Of a stretch of DNA of 64,000 nucleotides, positions 52,742 to 60,977 are shown piece by piece. The stretch comes from Lonicera japonica (taxonomy: Eukaryota; Streptophyta; Magnoliopsida; Dipsacales; Caprifoliaceae): contig CM038463.1 of the NCBI GenBank assembly GCA_021464415.1, positions 124,001 to 188,000 of the forward strand, given 5' to 3'. The notes under the pieces are model-generated. The model was not told the origin of the DNA. It saw only the letters and a list, made by a program, of their open reading frames with translations, and ran no database searches. A program made the translations under genes and the position numbers. Each line of letters begins with the position of its first letter. The first letter of the stretch is position 1.

Positions 52742-52767
52742 TAGAGAATTTATTAAAAAAAAAAAAA

Positions 52768-53132
52768 CCCTAAACCCTAAACCCTAAACCCTAAAACCCT
52801 AAAACCCTAAACCCTAAACCCTAAACCCTAAACCCTAAACCCTAAACCCTAAACCCTAAACCCTAAACCCTAAACCCTAAACCCTAAACCCTAAACCCTA
52901 AACCCTAAACCCTAAACCCTAAACCCTAAACCCTAAACCCTAAACCCTAAACCCTAAACCCTAAACCCTAAACCCTAAACCCTAAACCCTAAACCCTAAA
53001 CCCTAAACCCTAAACCCTAAACCCTAAACCCTAAACCCTAAACCCTAAACCCTAAACCCTAAACCCTAAACCCTAAACCCTAAACCCTAAACCCTAAACC
53101 CTAAACCCTAAACCCTAAACCCTAAACCCTAA
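52768..53132. repeat. Telomere-type CCCTAAA array 3
   Basis: 365 bp, nearly perfect, with two CCCTAAAA variants close to the poly(A) side. Its right edge passes directly into ORF1 sequence of telomeric LINE 4. Confidence 0.97.
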
Positions 53133-53142
53133 CCTTGCCACC

Positions 53143-56100
53143 TTGCCACAACCTTCCCCCACCATTACTCCACCACTTTACCACCATGCCCCACCACAAA
53201 ACCACTCTTCTCCCCCGGAAAACCATCAATCCCAAAACAGTCCTATAACACACTCACATCAACAACAATATCACCCTCATTCTATAACTCATCTTCCCAT
53301 GGCAGATTTGGCTATTTTGCTCACAAAAATGGCTGATAGCCAAGCTCAACATCAACAACAGGTTGTTCACCTCCTGCAAAAGCTCACCATAGCACCCACA
53401 TCTTCTCAGCATGCTCACAGTTCAGTTGCTGCAGATTCTGCAGCAGTTCAGGCAGATTTTATGCAGAAAATCCATCATATCCCAGTTCAGTCAGGATCAC
53501 ATGTTACAGATCTGATTCGAGCAAGCCCACAAGTTATAAATACCCTACATAGGTCCTCCATTCCATCCCCCCCCTTATCTGCAGCTTCAAACAAATTTTC
53601 ACCCCTTGAAGGTGACATTTTGGCTCAAATAGAAAGGGTTTCTGCTGAAACACTGCTACATTCGGTTTCACAATCCTCCCCCACCTTCTCACCATCATAT
53701 ATGACTCATAACAACTCCTTTTCTGCTCAGCATGTTAGTGCTTCAGCCCCAGTCACAGATTCTGCATTTTCTGCAGAAAATTTGCCTATAAGGACAGTTT
53801 TACCAGCTTTCATGGATTCTGCCAAGGGATCTATGTCTGAAGCATACCCACAAGTTTCCCTTACCTCCCTTGACCCCCCCACAATAGTTAGCCCTCTGTC
53901 TGGTACCTCTAGCAACTTTTCACTACCTAAAACCCCAATTTTAGGCCATTTTTCATGCACAACCTCCAACTCTGCAGATTTTATGACTAATGGAGATGGT
54001 ACTCAAGTTTTTCTACCTCAAAATGACCCACAGGATTCCTCTTGCACAGCTAGAAACACCTCTGGAGCTTCTTTGTTTGAAACTGCCTTTCCTACAAGGA
54101 AAATGGCCTTTTTTCACCCTCCCATGGCTCTTCAATCAGCTCAGGATCTTTCTCTTACCCAGCCTCCTCCACACCTCACATATAGCAGTCAAAGGAATTC
54201 TGAAATGGTCTTCCCCCCCTCAGCTATTCAGAACAACATTTCACCCCCTGAAACCCCTTTTTCTGCCTTTAATTCTTGCAGTCCTGCAAATTCTGATGGA
54301 GAGTTGCTCAGGCAGCTCCAGCTGCAACATAAAGGTGACTTTTTATTACCTTTAACCTCCTCTTCAGGTCCTGTCCCTCAATCATCTTTTATCCCTTCTC
54401 TCTCAATTAAAAAAAACTGCATTCTAGGCCAAAATAATGCATTTTCTTTTCCTTTGCCTCACAATTCCCAGCAACCTTCTGCAACCTTGGCCCCTCTTTT
54501 TATTGATGTTGTTAATACCACTAGTGGTATTCCGGAGCCACAAAACCAGAATCTCAGTCCCACAAGTTTTACCCAGGAAAACTGCCTTTTACCCACTGGT
54601 CTCAAAGCTGTGACTGCACAGAGTTCTGTGAATGACAATGTGCAGGCTTTTCCTTCTTTTTCTGATGTTTCTGACTCTGCAGAGGTTCAGGGATCTAGGA
54701 CAGTTTTTGGTCAATCAATCTCTCTTCCTATCACCCCTCAATACAGCTCTCATGTCAGTCAACTTTACAACCAAAATACCCCTCAACTACCTAGTTCATT
54801 CCATAAATCCTCAACTGAATTAGTTACAAAAAGTCCTGTTGTTGTAACTAGATCTCAACCTCCTCAGTCAGTGCCTGGTCAGCCCTCATTTGCCAGTTTA
54901 TTCCAGCAAGATAGTACTCCATCCCCTGCTCCTCTTACCCCTCTTCCTATTCCATACTCTAAGGGGAATTTGCCTGCTATTAAAATCGATGAACAGGTTT
55001 ATCAAAAATCTATCAATGCTTGTCAACTCAACCTTATTGGTAGGATTATCCTTCCAAAAGGATCCCCTTCTCTCACCACCTCTGACCTGCATGCAAAGTT
55101 GCAACCCAAATGGAATCTCAAGCATAATTTCATCCTTACCCCTATTGGTAAAGGGTTTTTCTGCATTAGATTCAAAAGCAAAGAGGATCAAAACACTGCC
55201 TTTTTTGCTGGACATTTGAACCTCAGCCCAGGCAGCTTCAGGGTCCAACCTTGGACCAAGGATTTCAATCCTCAAAATCAAAAAAGCTCCATTTGTAATG
55301 TGTGGATTCGACTGCATGATCTTGCTCAAGATTATTGGGATCCTCACATACTAATTAGCATTGCTAGCTTGGTTGGTTTGCCACAGGCCATTGACAAAAA
55401 TACCTTGCATTTAACTTTTGGTCACTATGCTAGATTGAAGGTGGAAGTCGATTTACTACACCAACAGCCCTCTAGACTTTTGGTTGAAAGAGAGGGTTTT
55501 AGTTTTGAAGTCCCAGTCACCTATGAAAATCTGCCCAACTTTTGCTCACATTGTCACTCTATTGGGCATTTGGTGGGTGAGTGTAGAGCTCTTAAAAATA
55601 TCCAAGCAATTTCGTCCAAAGAAAGGAATATTAAGGCAGGCAAATTGTCTACTGCCACTGCTGTCAAAGTGAATAACACAAAACACACTCCTAATCCCCC
55701 AAGCCAAGTTAAGCCCCAAAATGCTCCTTCTACTAGCACTTCTTCTCACTTTGTTATTGCAGCTGGCCATCCATCAATGGTTAAGCTGTCAAACCATGAT
55801 CAAAAGTCTACAAAAGATCTTAACATTCATGATCCTTTGGTCAACACTCACAGCCCTTCAGGGGAAACTGTTGTCCCCTGTTCAGTCTCCTCTTCAAAGA
55901 GTAAAAGCTCTGCCAATCCAATGCTCCACAATTCCTCATTTTACAAGCAGAGCACCCCTACCCCATCCACACACAGATCTCTCTCCACATCTTACAATTC
56001 TCTTAAGGTTAAACAAAAGTTTCAAAATCAGTTTGACCCAATTTCGGATCTTTATTGGGAAGATGATGGTGAAGGTGAAAATTGGAACTGTTTTGGTAGT

Positions 56101-56826
56101 TCTGAGGATGATGATAACTCCTCTATGGGAGGCTACTCTCCTGCAGGTCCTACACCTTTTAGAGATGTTCCTAACCTTAATGTTCATGAGGCCCTCAACT
56201 GGTGCTCTATGGCCGAAGATGAGCCTTTGAAATCTATGGAGGCACTGGCAGATGAGCAATTTACTGCTGCTTTAAATCAGCACAACCACAATGCAGATAC
56301 AGGTGACTGCATTCAGTTGCTTCAGGATACCAACTCTTCCATTTTGAACCAAAATTTCCCACCTCTGAGCTCTAGCCTATCCCCCCCTTCCATACACTAT
56401 AAATCACAGCCTCCATACTCCTCTAATGAATCCCCATCAAGTGGTTCCCCTTACACCCCACCCCCTACTCCCAAAATCCAGAAAACCAAAAAGGCCCCTA
56501 ACCCCCCATTGCACAAGCAAAAGAAATTGTCAAAGGCTGCCAAAAGAGAGGCCAATGCTGTCTCTAGGCTCTCTAAATCCAGCACCAAACCCATACAGCA
56601 TAATCCTGATGAGTATCAATGGAATCTGCTCCTGGCAGATCAGAAGAAAAGACAGGATGCTTCCACTTCAGTTTTGAGTGCTGTGGCAAATCCTGATCAT
56701 AACAGGGTAGGACAAGAAGCTCCTAATGTTTCTCATGTGAATGAAGGTTGGAAAGTTATCATCCATCCTCAACATCAAACCACTAAAGCAAATTCCACAA
56801 ACAAGGAGGACAATACTGCAGAATAA
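53143..56826 (+). CDS. ORF1 (gag-like) of telomeric LINE 4, start codon lost
   Basis: An open frame of 1227 codons beginning at a TTG codon. The native ATG is truncated away. The first in-frame ATG is at 53299 (MADLAILLTKM), a Met conserved in the sister element, so a shorter protein might still be made. Domain order is as in telomeric LINE 3: Pro/His-rich start, long Ser/Pro-rich region, DUF4283 (PIPYSKGNLPAIKIDEQVYQ, LTPIGKGFFCIRF, WDPHILISIASLVGLPQ), knuckle CSHCHSIGHLVGEC near codon 801, acidic WEDDGEGENWNC, SMAEDEPLKSMEALADEQF, KQKKLSKAAKREA and YQWNLLLADQKKRQ. Confidence 0.9.
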   Translation: MPQPSPTITPPLYHHAPPQNHSSPPENHQSQNSPITHSHQQQYHPHSITHLPMADLAILLTKMADSQAQHQQQVVHLLQKLTIAPTSSQHAHSSVAADSAAVQADFMQKIHHIPVQSGSHVTDLIRASPQVINTLHRSSIPSPPLSAASNKFSPLEGDILAQIERVSAETLLHSVSQSSPTFSPSYMTHNNSFSAQHVSASAPVTDSAFSAENLPIRTVLPAFMDSAKGSMSEAYPQVSLTSLDPPTIVSPLSGTSSNFSLPKTPILGHFSCTTSNSADFMTNGDGTQVFLPQNDPQDSSCTARNTSGASLFETAFPTRKMAFFHPPMALQSAQDLSLTQPPPHLTYSSQRNSEMVFPPSAIQNNISPPETPFSAFNSCSPANSDGELLRQLQLQHKGDFLLPLTSSSGPVPQSSFIPSLSIKKNCILGQNNAFSFPLPHNSQQPSATLAPLFIDVVNTTSGIPEPQNQNLSPTSFTQENCLLPTGLKAVTAQSSVNDNVQAFPSFSDVSDSAEVQGSRTVFGQSISLPITPQYSSHVSQLYNQNTPQLPSSFHKSSTELVTKSPVVVTRSQPPQSVPGQPSFASLFQQDSTPSPAPLTPLPIPYSKGNLPAIKIDEQVYQKSINACQLNLIGRIILPKGSPSLTTSDLHAKLQPKWNLKHNFILTPIGKGFFCIRFKSKEDQNTAFFAGHLNLSPGSFRVQPWTKDFNPQNQKSSICNVWIRLHDLAQDYWDPHILISIASLVGLPQAIDKNTLHLTFGHYARLKVEVDLLHQQPSRLLVEREGFSFEVPVTYENLPNFCSHCHSIGHLVGECRALKNIQAISSKERNIKAGKLSTATAVKVNNTKHTPNPPSQVKPQNAPSTSTSSHFVIAAGHPSMVKLSNHDQKSTKDLNIHDPLVNTHSPSGETVVPCSVSSSKSKSSANPMLHNSSFYKQSTPTPSTHRSLSTSYNSLKVKQKFQNQFDPISDLYWEDDGEGENWNCFGSSEDDDNSSMGGYSPAGPTPFRDVPNLNVHEALNWCSMAEDEPLKSMEALADEQFTAALNQHNHNADTGDCIQLLQDTNSSILNQNFPPLSSSLSPPSIHYKSQPPYSSNESPSSGSPYTPPPTPKIQKTKKAPNPPLHKQKKLSKAAKREANAVSRLSKSSTKPIQHNPDEYQWNLLLADQKKRQDASTSVLSAVANPDHNRVGQEAPNVSHVNEGWKVIIHPQHQTTKANSTNKEDNTAE

Positions 56827-57055
56827 CTCCCTGTGGGCACAGGCTGAACTGCTTCAGTTCTGGCCTGATCCAGTTTCTCCTGCTGCTGCTCTGTGTGCCT
56901 TTTATAGTTGGTTCTTCTTAGCCAATTTATAGCCCCTAGTTGCAGTCTTCCTTGGCCAGTTCAGTGGCCCAGTTTTTATGGTGAATTTGCTGCAAATTTC
57001 ATTTTATTTCTGGCAATTGTTTCATTTTCTTGCAGGCCTATTTATTCTATATTTT

Positions 57056-57155
57056 GGCCACCTGTTTAGGCCAGGTCCTTGGGCAGCATTTTCATCTTAA
57101 ACTTCAACCCTTACAATTTTCTCCTTCTATTTTTAGTTGGCCACCTGTTTAGGCC
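57056..57155 (+). repeat. Repeated GGCC hairpin motif in the 3' UTR of telomeric LINE 4
   Basis: GGCCACCTGTTTAGGCC occurs at 57056-57072 and 57139-57155. A shorter CCAATGTTTAGGCC follows near 57186. Confidence 0.6.
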
Positions 57156-57310
57156 ATGCTCTTGCTCTTTTGTTTTCTCTTCCAAGCCAATGTTTAGGCC
57201 TTGCTTTTCCTAGTTTTTGAATTGTTTGGTGGACTTTTTGGTTCTTCCCTTTAGTCCATCTTTCAATTTAGGTGCCTTTCTTTGTGTTTTTTCTCCTTTT
57301 TGAGGTCATT

Positions 57311-57375
57311 GGGGAAGGCCTTTTGTTTCCCCCTCCTTTTTTATTTTTATGGCACTACTCAATAGCCCTTGGGCT
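57311..57375 (+). other. Conserved 3' hairpins of telomeric LINE 4
   Basis: GGGGAA (57311-57316) pairs with TTCCCC (57327-57332). AGCCC (57364-57368) pairs with GGGCT (57371-57375). TAGAGG and the poly(A) follow. Confidence 0.75.
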
Positions 57376-57381
57376 TAGAGG

Positions 57382-57420
<39 letters not shown>

Positions 57421-57422
<2 letters not shown>

Positions 57423-57524
57423 CTAAACCCTAAACCCTAAACCCTAAACCCTAAACCCTAAACCCTAAACCCTAAACCCTAAACCCTAAACCCTAAACCC
57501 TAAACCCTAAACCCTAAACCCTAA
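57421..57524. repeat. Telomere-type CCCTAAA array 4
   Basis: About 15 perfect heptamers, the shortest array in the window, between an A34 tail and the A-rich 5' end of telomeric LINE 5. Confidence 0.97.
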
Positions 57525-57537
57525 GAAAAAAAAAAAA

Positions 57538-57636
57538 ATGAAACTTTCTAGAGAGAGAAAGTGTCATTTTTTCTCTCTTCTCTCTCCTACCTTCCAAGAA
57601 CATCATGAACATCATGATGATTCCGGCCACCACTAA
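57538..57636 (+). promoter_or_regulatory. Leader of telomeric LINE 5: uORF and hairpin
   Basis: A 32-codon uORF starting MKLSRERKCHFF ends 5 bases before the ORF1 ATG. The hairpin GAGAGAA (57553-57559) / TTCTCTC (57571-57577) is kept. A second upstream ATG at 57617 (MIPATTNHH), homologous to the ORF1 start of relatives, is here out of frame with ORF1, so a one-base change has displaced the start to 57642. Confidence 0.6.
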
Positions 57637-57641
57637 CCACC

Positions 57642-60260
57642 ATGCCGCCACCACTAATCCCGCCTCCGCCGCCACTAAACCACCACCCCAACACCACCGA
57701 CCACCGCATTATCTCCCTCACACCACCATCTTCTATGGAATCTCAAGAAATTTCTTCTCTTACAAATCTTTGCAAGGTTGAAAATCTTATTTCCATCAAG
57801 ATCAACGAAAAAGATTACCAAAAATCCTTACTTTCATGTAAGTTTTTACTATTGGGAAAACTTTCTCTTTTCAAAGGTTTTTCTCCATTATCTTCTTCTT
57901 CTCTAGAAGATTTTATTAGATCCATTTTGAAGATTAAAGAAGCTTTGAAGATCTCTCCTCTTGGGTTAGGTTTTTATTCTTTGAAATTTTCAAGTTTGGA
58001 GGTAAAACAACAAATTCTCTCTTTGAGTTCTTGTAAACTTCCTTGCGGTTTTTTCAACTTTTTCACTTGGAAACAAGATTTTCAGCCTTCAAAACAGTTT
58101 CACATTAAACATATTTGGGTTAGATTACATACTCTCCCTTTGGAATATTGGGATCCTTGTATTCTATGCTCAATCGTTAGTGGTTTCGGAACTCCCATAA
58201 CCATTAGCACACAAACTCTTGAAAAATCCTTTGGTTATTATGCTAGAGTCTTAGTGGAGATTGATTTTTCTTCTTCACTTCCGAAAAACTTGCTTGTTGA
58301 AAGAGAAGGTTGGAGTTTTGTTATTTCTTTAACTTACGAAAATCTACCTCTTCTTTGCTCTCATTGCGGCAACCATGGCCATGATATTTCCCTTTGCATA
58401 AAACTTCAAAAATCCATTTCATATGTGCCACGGAAATCACTTCATCCTACTCATAAACTCTGTCAAAAAAATATTTTTTCGGGTGCTCATAACAATGGAG
58501 TATGGGGCACTAAAGAAAAAGAAAAAATAAAAGACGAAGTTGTTGAAAAATCTGCTGCAACCAATCACTTAAAACCAAGCTTGGTTTTAGCTGATGAAGT
58601 GAAACTGGGTGGTAACCATAATCGGCAGAACTTTTTTTACCATACCAAGCATTCGAATCCCCCTATTTTGGCTCATGAAGAACAGAAACGCACCAACTCC
58701 GGGTGCTCTGGTTTTTGTGATGACTCAGAATTTTTTGTTGCCAGCGAAAAGAAAAAAGTTGAAGATGAAAAAGAAGAGGTAGAACAAGAAGATGATTGGT
58801 TTTCGGACTGCTCTGTTTGTGCCTCTACTGATCCTGCTATGGCTGCCATGGCCCTTGGCCGGCAGCCCCCTATTTTTGGTGATGAAATCTCAGGCATATC
58901 CCACAGCTTTTACCCTGTTTTACCTCCCAAAAATAACGCCACTGATGGTGATTACAGCCACGCTGCAAAAAATGATGTTTTTGCATGCTTTGTTGAAAAC
59001 ATTTCTCTTCAAAATGGCAAGGAAAAAACCCACGACAGGAATCAGCCTGCTGCCGTTGAATCTTGTGTGGAGGTGGGGTGTTTTATTCAAGGTGTTTGTC
59101 TCGAAACCCCCCCTCTTTCCAGCTGCAAACCATCGCAGGTTTTACCTGCTTTTTTAGACAACACGTATCCTCAAACTGTGGGCACAGCTTTTGCAGGGAG
59201 TCACGTGGGTGCTCTGCCCAATGACCTCCAAACTCTCTCTTCCGCGGCGCCTGTTGGTGATGCTAGGGCTGTCGTGGCCTTTTCAAGGTGCGATAATGGG
59301 GCTATTATTATTAAGGGATCCCTTGGTGATAGAGATAATTGTTCTTTTGGGCCTCTTATTAATTTCTTCACTGCTGGATCAGCTTCAAAGACTGGGCCCG
59401 ATAACTCCAATAGGTCCATCTCTTCCTCTCTTTTTAATTCTCACCGTGAGGCTTCTTTTAAAACTGTTGGGTCTAATTTTGTGAACAAAAATTCTCTTTT
59501 TGGGCCCAAATATGTCTCCAACACTTTTAAAAAATTTCCCACCAATATGGGCCATCCTCTAAAGGCCTATAATTTCTTAACTCCTTATGGTCTTCATTTT
59601 ATTTACCCATCTCCCCATCTTAAGCCCAATCATTCCAGTGGGCCTTTATGTTGGAGCAAAGGGTATAAATATGTTAACCCATTTTCCACTCCTAAGCCCA
59701 TTACCCCCCTTCTGGCCAGTGAGCCGTTTCTCCCTAGCTCTCGGTTCCCTTACAAAAGGAAATCAAAAAAATTGAATGTGGGTTTTTTTTATCGCAAAAA
59801 ATCTAGTTTGAAGGATTTTATTTTGGAATCTTCCTTTGATGAGGATTTGTTGAACGTTGAGGTGGAGGATGATTGTGCGTCTAATTCTTGGGATGATCCC
59901 TCTCTTGACACTAATTTTGAGCCTTATTTGAATACTCATTTAATTAAGGAAGTCACTTTTGTGACTCCAATTAAAGATTTTTCAAATGGTTCCAAAATTA
60001 AAAACATTAATTGCACTTTTAGTGCAATTAATTCTCAAGATTCAGGATCCCCCATCTTGTTAGCTCACTCTAATCATAAATCATATATCAATGCTCTTTT
60101 GGCCAATTCCTCCTCTTCCTCCCCCACTTTGTCTATAAATTATTCTCCTAGTTTATCTAGTGAATCGAGGCCTAACACCAAAGCTAAGAGGAAAAGGAGA
60201 AAGAAGCCGGGTTCTGATCGTCGACATAGGAAGTATTGGAAAAAAAAGGAAGGCTTGTAG
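57642..60260 (+). CDS. ORF1 (gag-like) of the divergent telomeric LINE 5
   Basis: 872 codons. A short Pro/His-rich start (about 30 residues) is followed at once by DUF4283 (residues about 45-235: ISIKINEKDYQKSLLSCKFL, ISPLGLGFYSLKF, VRLHTLPLEYWDPCILCSIV, GYYARVLVEIDF, LLVEREGWSF) and a knuckle CSHCGNHGHDISLC near 240. The long C-terminal part has acidic patches (EEVEQEDDWFSDC, VEVEDDCASNSWDD) and a very basic end (KAKRKRRKKPGSDRRHRKYW). An A8 run (60240-60247) precedes the stop. A +1 shift there would extend the protein into the 60248-60432 frame. Confidence 0.88.
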   Translation: MPPPLIPPPPPLNHHPNTTDHRIISLTPPSSMESQEISSLTNLCKVENLISIKINEKDYQKSLLSCKFLLLGKLSLFKGFSPLSSSSLEDFIRSILKIKEALKISPLGLGFYSLKFSSLEVKQQILSLSSCKLPCGFFNFFTWKQDFQPSKQFHIKHIWVRLHTLPLEYWDPCILCSIVSGFGTPITISTQTLEKSFGYYARVLVEIDFSSSLPKNLLVEREGWSFVISLTYENLPLLCSHCGNHGHDISLCIKLQKSISYVPRKSLHPTHKLCQKNIFSGAHNNGVWGTKEKEKIKDEVVEKSAATNHLKPSLVLADEVKLGGNHNRQNFFYHTKHSNPPILAHEEQKRTNSGCSGFCDDSEFFVASEKKKVEDEKEEVEQEDDWFSDCSVCASTDPAMAAMALGRQPPIFGDEISGISHSFYPVLPPKNNATDGDYSHAAKNDVFACFVENISLQNGKEKTHDRNQPAAVESCVEVGCFIQGVCLETPPLSSCKPSQVLPAFLDNTYPQTVGTAFAGSHVGALPNDLQTLSSAAPVGDARAVVAFSRCDNGAIIIKGSLGDRDNCSFGPLINFFTAGSASKTGPDNSNRSISSSLFNSHREASFKTVGSNFVNKNSLFGPKYVSNTFKKFPTNMGHPLKAYNFLTPYGLHFIYPSPHLKPNHSSGPLCWSKGYKYVNPFSTPKPITPLLASEPFLPSSRFPYKRKSKKLNVGFFYRKKSSLKDFILESSFDEDLLNVEVEDDCASNSWDDPSLDTNFEPYLNTHLIKEVTFVTPIKDFSNGSKIKNINCTFSAINSQDSGSPILLAHSNHKSYINALLANSSSSSPTLSINYSPSLSSESRPNTKAKRKRRKKPGSDRRHRKYWKKKEGL

Positions 60261-60432
60261 TGCAGATCTCAAACAGGTGCTTGACCTTTACCACGCCGAG
60301 CATATCTCCATGAAGGAAGCCAAGTCTATGCTTAAACATACACTCGAGGTTTCCAAATCTATTGGCTATCATGTGGTTACTTATATTGTGGACCACATTT
60401 TTGATGATCGTTTTAAAGACCTACTTTGTTAG
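60248..60432 (+). other. Open frame overlapping the end of ORF1 of telomeric LINE 5
   Basis: In the frame +1 to ORF1, open sequence continues for about 60 codons past the ORF1 stop (SADLKQVLDLYHAEHISMKE, SIGYHVVTYIVDHIF) with no low-complexity look. It may be the true ORF1 C-terminus reached after an indel or a slippery A8 run. The family is unknown. Confidence 0.4.
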
Positions 60433-60576
60433 GTTTTATTACTTGTATTTCTTTCCGGCCTTGTATTTAGGCCTTTTGCTTTTCTTGTGTAGTCATCTTT
60501 ACTTTTTAGTTCATTTCTCAAGTTTTGTTTCTTTTATTTATCATAGTCCTCTTGATGGACCTTCTTGTAAGCCTTT

Positions 60577-60649
60577 GGGGCGGGCCAGTTGTAGCCCCCA
60601 ATTATCTTTTTCTTTATTTATGAATTTTCTCTAATGCCTTAGATTGGGC
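60577..60649 (+). other. 3' hairpins of telomeric LINE 5
   Basis: GGGGC (60577-60581) pairs with GCCCC (60594-60598). The second hairpin is weak (GCC 60636-60638 with GGC 60647-60649). TTAGAG and the poly(A) follow. Confidence 0.6.
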
Positions 60650-60680
60650 TTAGAGAATTTATTAAAAAAAAAAAAAAAAA

Positions 60681-60875
60681 CCCTAAACCCTAAACCCTAA
60701 ACCCTAAACCCTAAACCCTAAACCCTAAACCCTAAACCCTAAACCCTAAACCCTAAACCCTAAACCCTAAACCCTAAACCCTAAACCCTAAACCCTAAAC
60801 CCTAAACCCTAAACCCTAAACCCTAAACCCTAAACCCTAAACCCTAAACCCTAAACCCTAAACCCTAAACCCTAA
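60681..60875. repeat. Telomere-type CCCTAAA array 5
   Basis: 195 bp of essentially perfect heptamers. The right edge passes into TCAAACCCTATCAAGAAAAG, the start of telomeric LINE 6. Confidence 0.97.
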
Positions 60876-60899
60876 TCAAACCCTATCAAGAAAAGGACA

Positions 60900-60965
60900 A
60901 TGAAAATTTCTAGAGAGAGAAAGTGCAAAAATTCTCTCCAACCTCTCTCCTACTTTTTCTATTAA
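60900..60965 (+). promoter_or_regulatory. Leader of telomeric LINE 6: uORF and hairpin
   Basis: A 21-codon uORF MKISRERKCKNSLQPLSYFF plus one residue, closing 12 bases before the ORF1 ATG. The hairpin is GAGAGAA (60915-60921) / TTCTCTC (60932-60938). Confidence 0.65.
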
Positions 60966-60977
60966 TATTTTATTCCT

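Larger units (their letters stand above)
48401..52767 (+). mobile_element. Telomeric LINE 3, ORF1-only (gag-only) element
   Basis: A 4.4-kb element between arrays 2 and 3 with the common leader, a single long ORF1, a 550-bp 3' UTR with GGCC motifs and both 3' hairpins, and a 13-base poly(A) joined to CCCTAAA. No endonuclease, RT or RNase H sequence exists. The 3' UTR follows the ORF1 stop directly, so this is an element design, not a simple 5' truncation. Confidence 0.93.
53133..57420 (+). mobile_element. Telomeric LINE 4, ORF1-only, lacking its leader
   Basis: Close relative of telomeric LINE 3, but its first bases (CCTTGCCACCTTGCCACAACC) correspond to just after the MIPAT start codons, so the leader and ORF1 ATG are missing. 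The 3' UTR shows GGCC motifs, both 3' hairpins and an A34 tail (57387-57420), the longest in the array, running into CCCTAAA. The missing 5' end fits incomplete reverse transcription or end erosion before telomere repeat addition. Confidence 0.92.
57525..60680 (+). mobile_element. Telomeric LINE 5, divergent ORF1-only element
   Basis: A 3.2-kb element with the common leader (ATGAAACTTTCTAGAGAG at 57538, preceded by a run of 13 A), one ORF1 of a distinct subtype, a GGCC motif (60457-60473), the first 3' hairpin, and an A17 tail joined to CCCTAAA. It lacks the long Ser/Pro-rich N-terminal region of telomeric LINEs 3 and 4. Confidence 0.92.

Noticed and set aside
48401..57420. Gag-only elements considered as ordinary ORF1+ORF2 elements with a simple deletion of ORF2
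   Set aside because: ORF1 stop, 3' UTR motifs and hairpins are in the same relative order in three different copies with no ORF2 residue between them. Independent identical deletions are unlikely, though a single ancestral deletion remains possible.
38229..60875. CCCTAAA blocks considered as CRISPR-like or other satellite arrays
   Set aside because: The unit is exactly the plant telomere heptamer without spacers, and the blocks separate whole LINEs.
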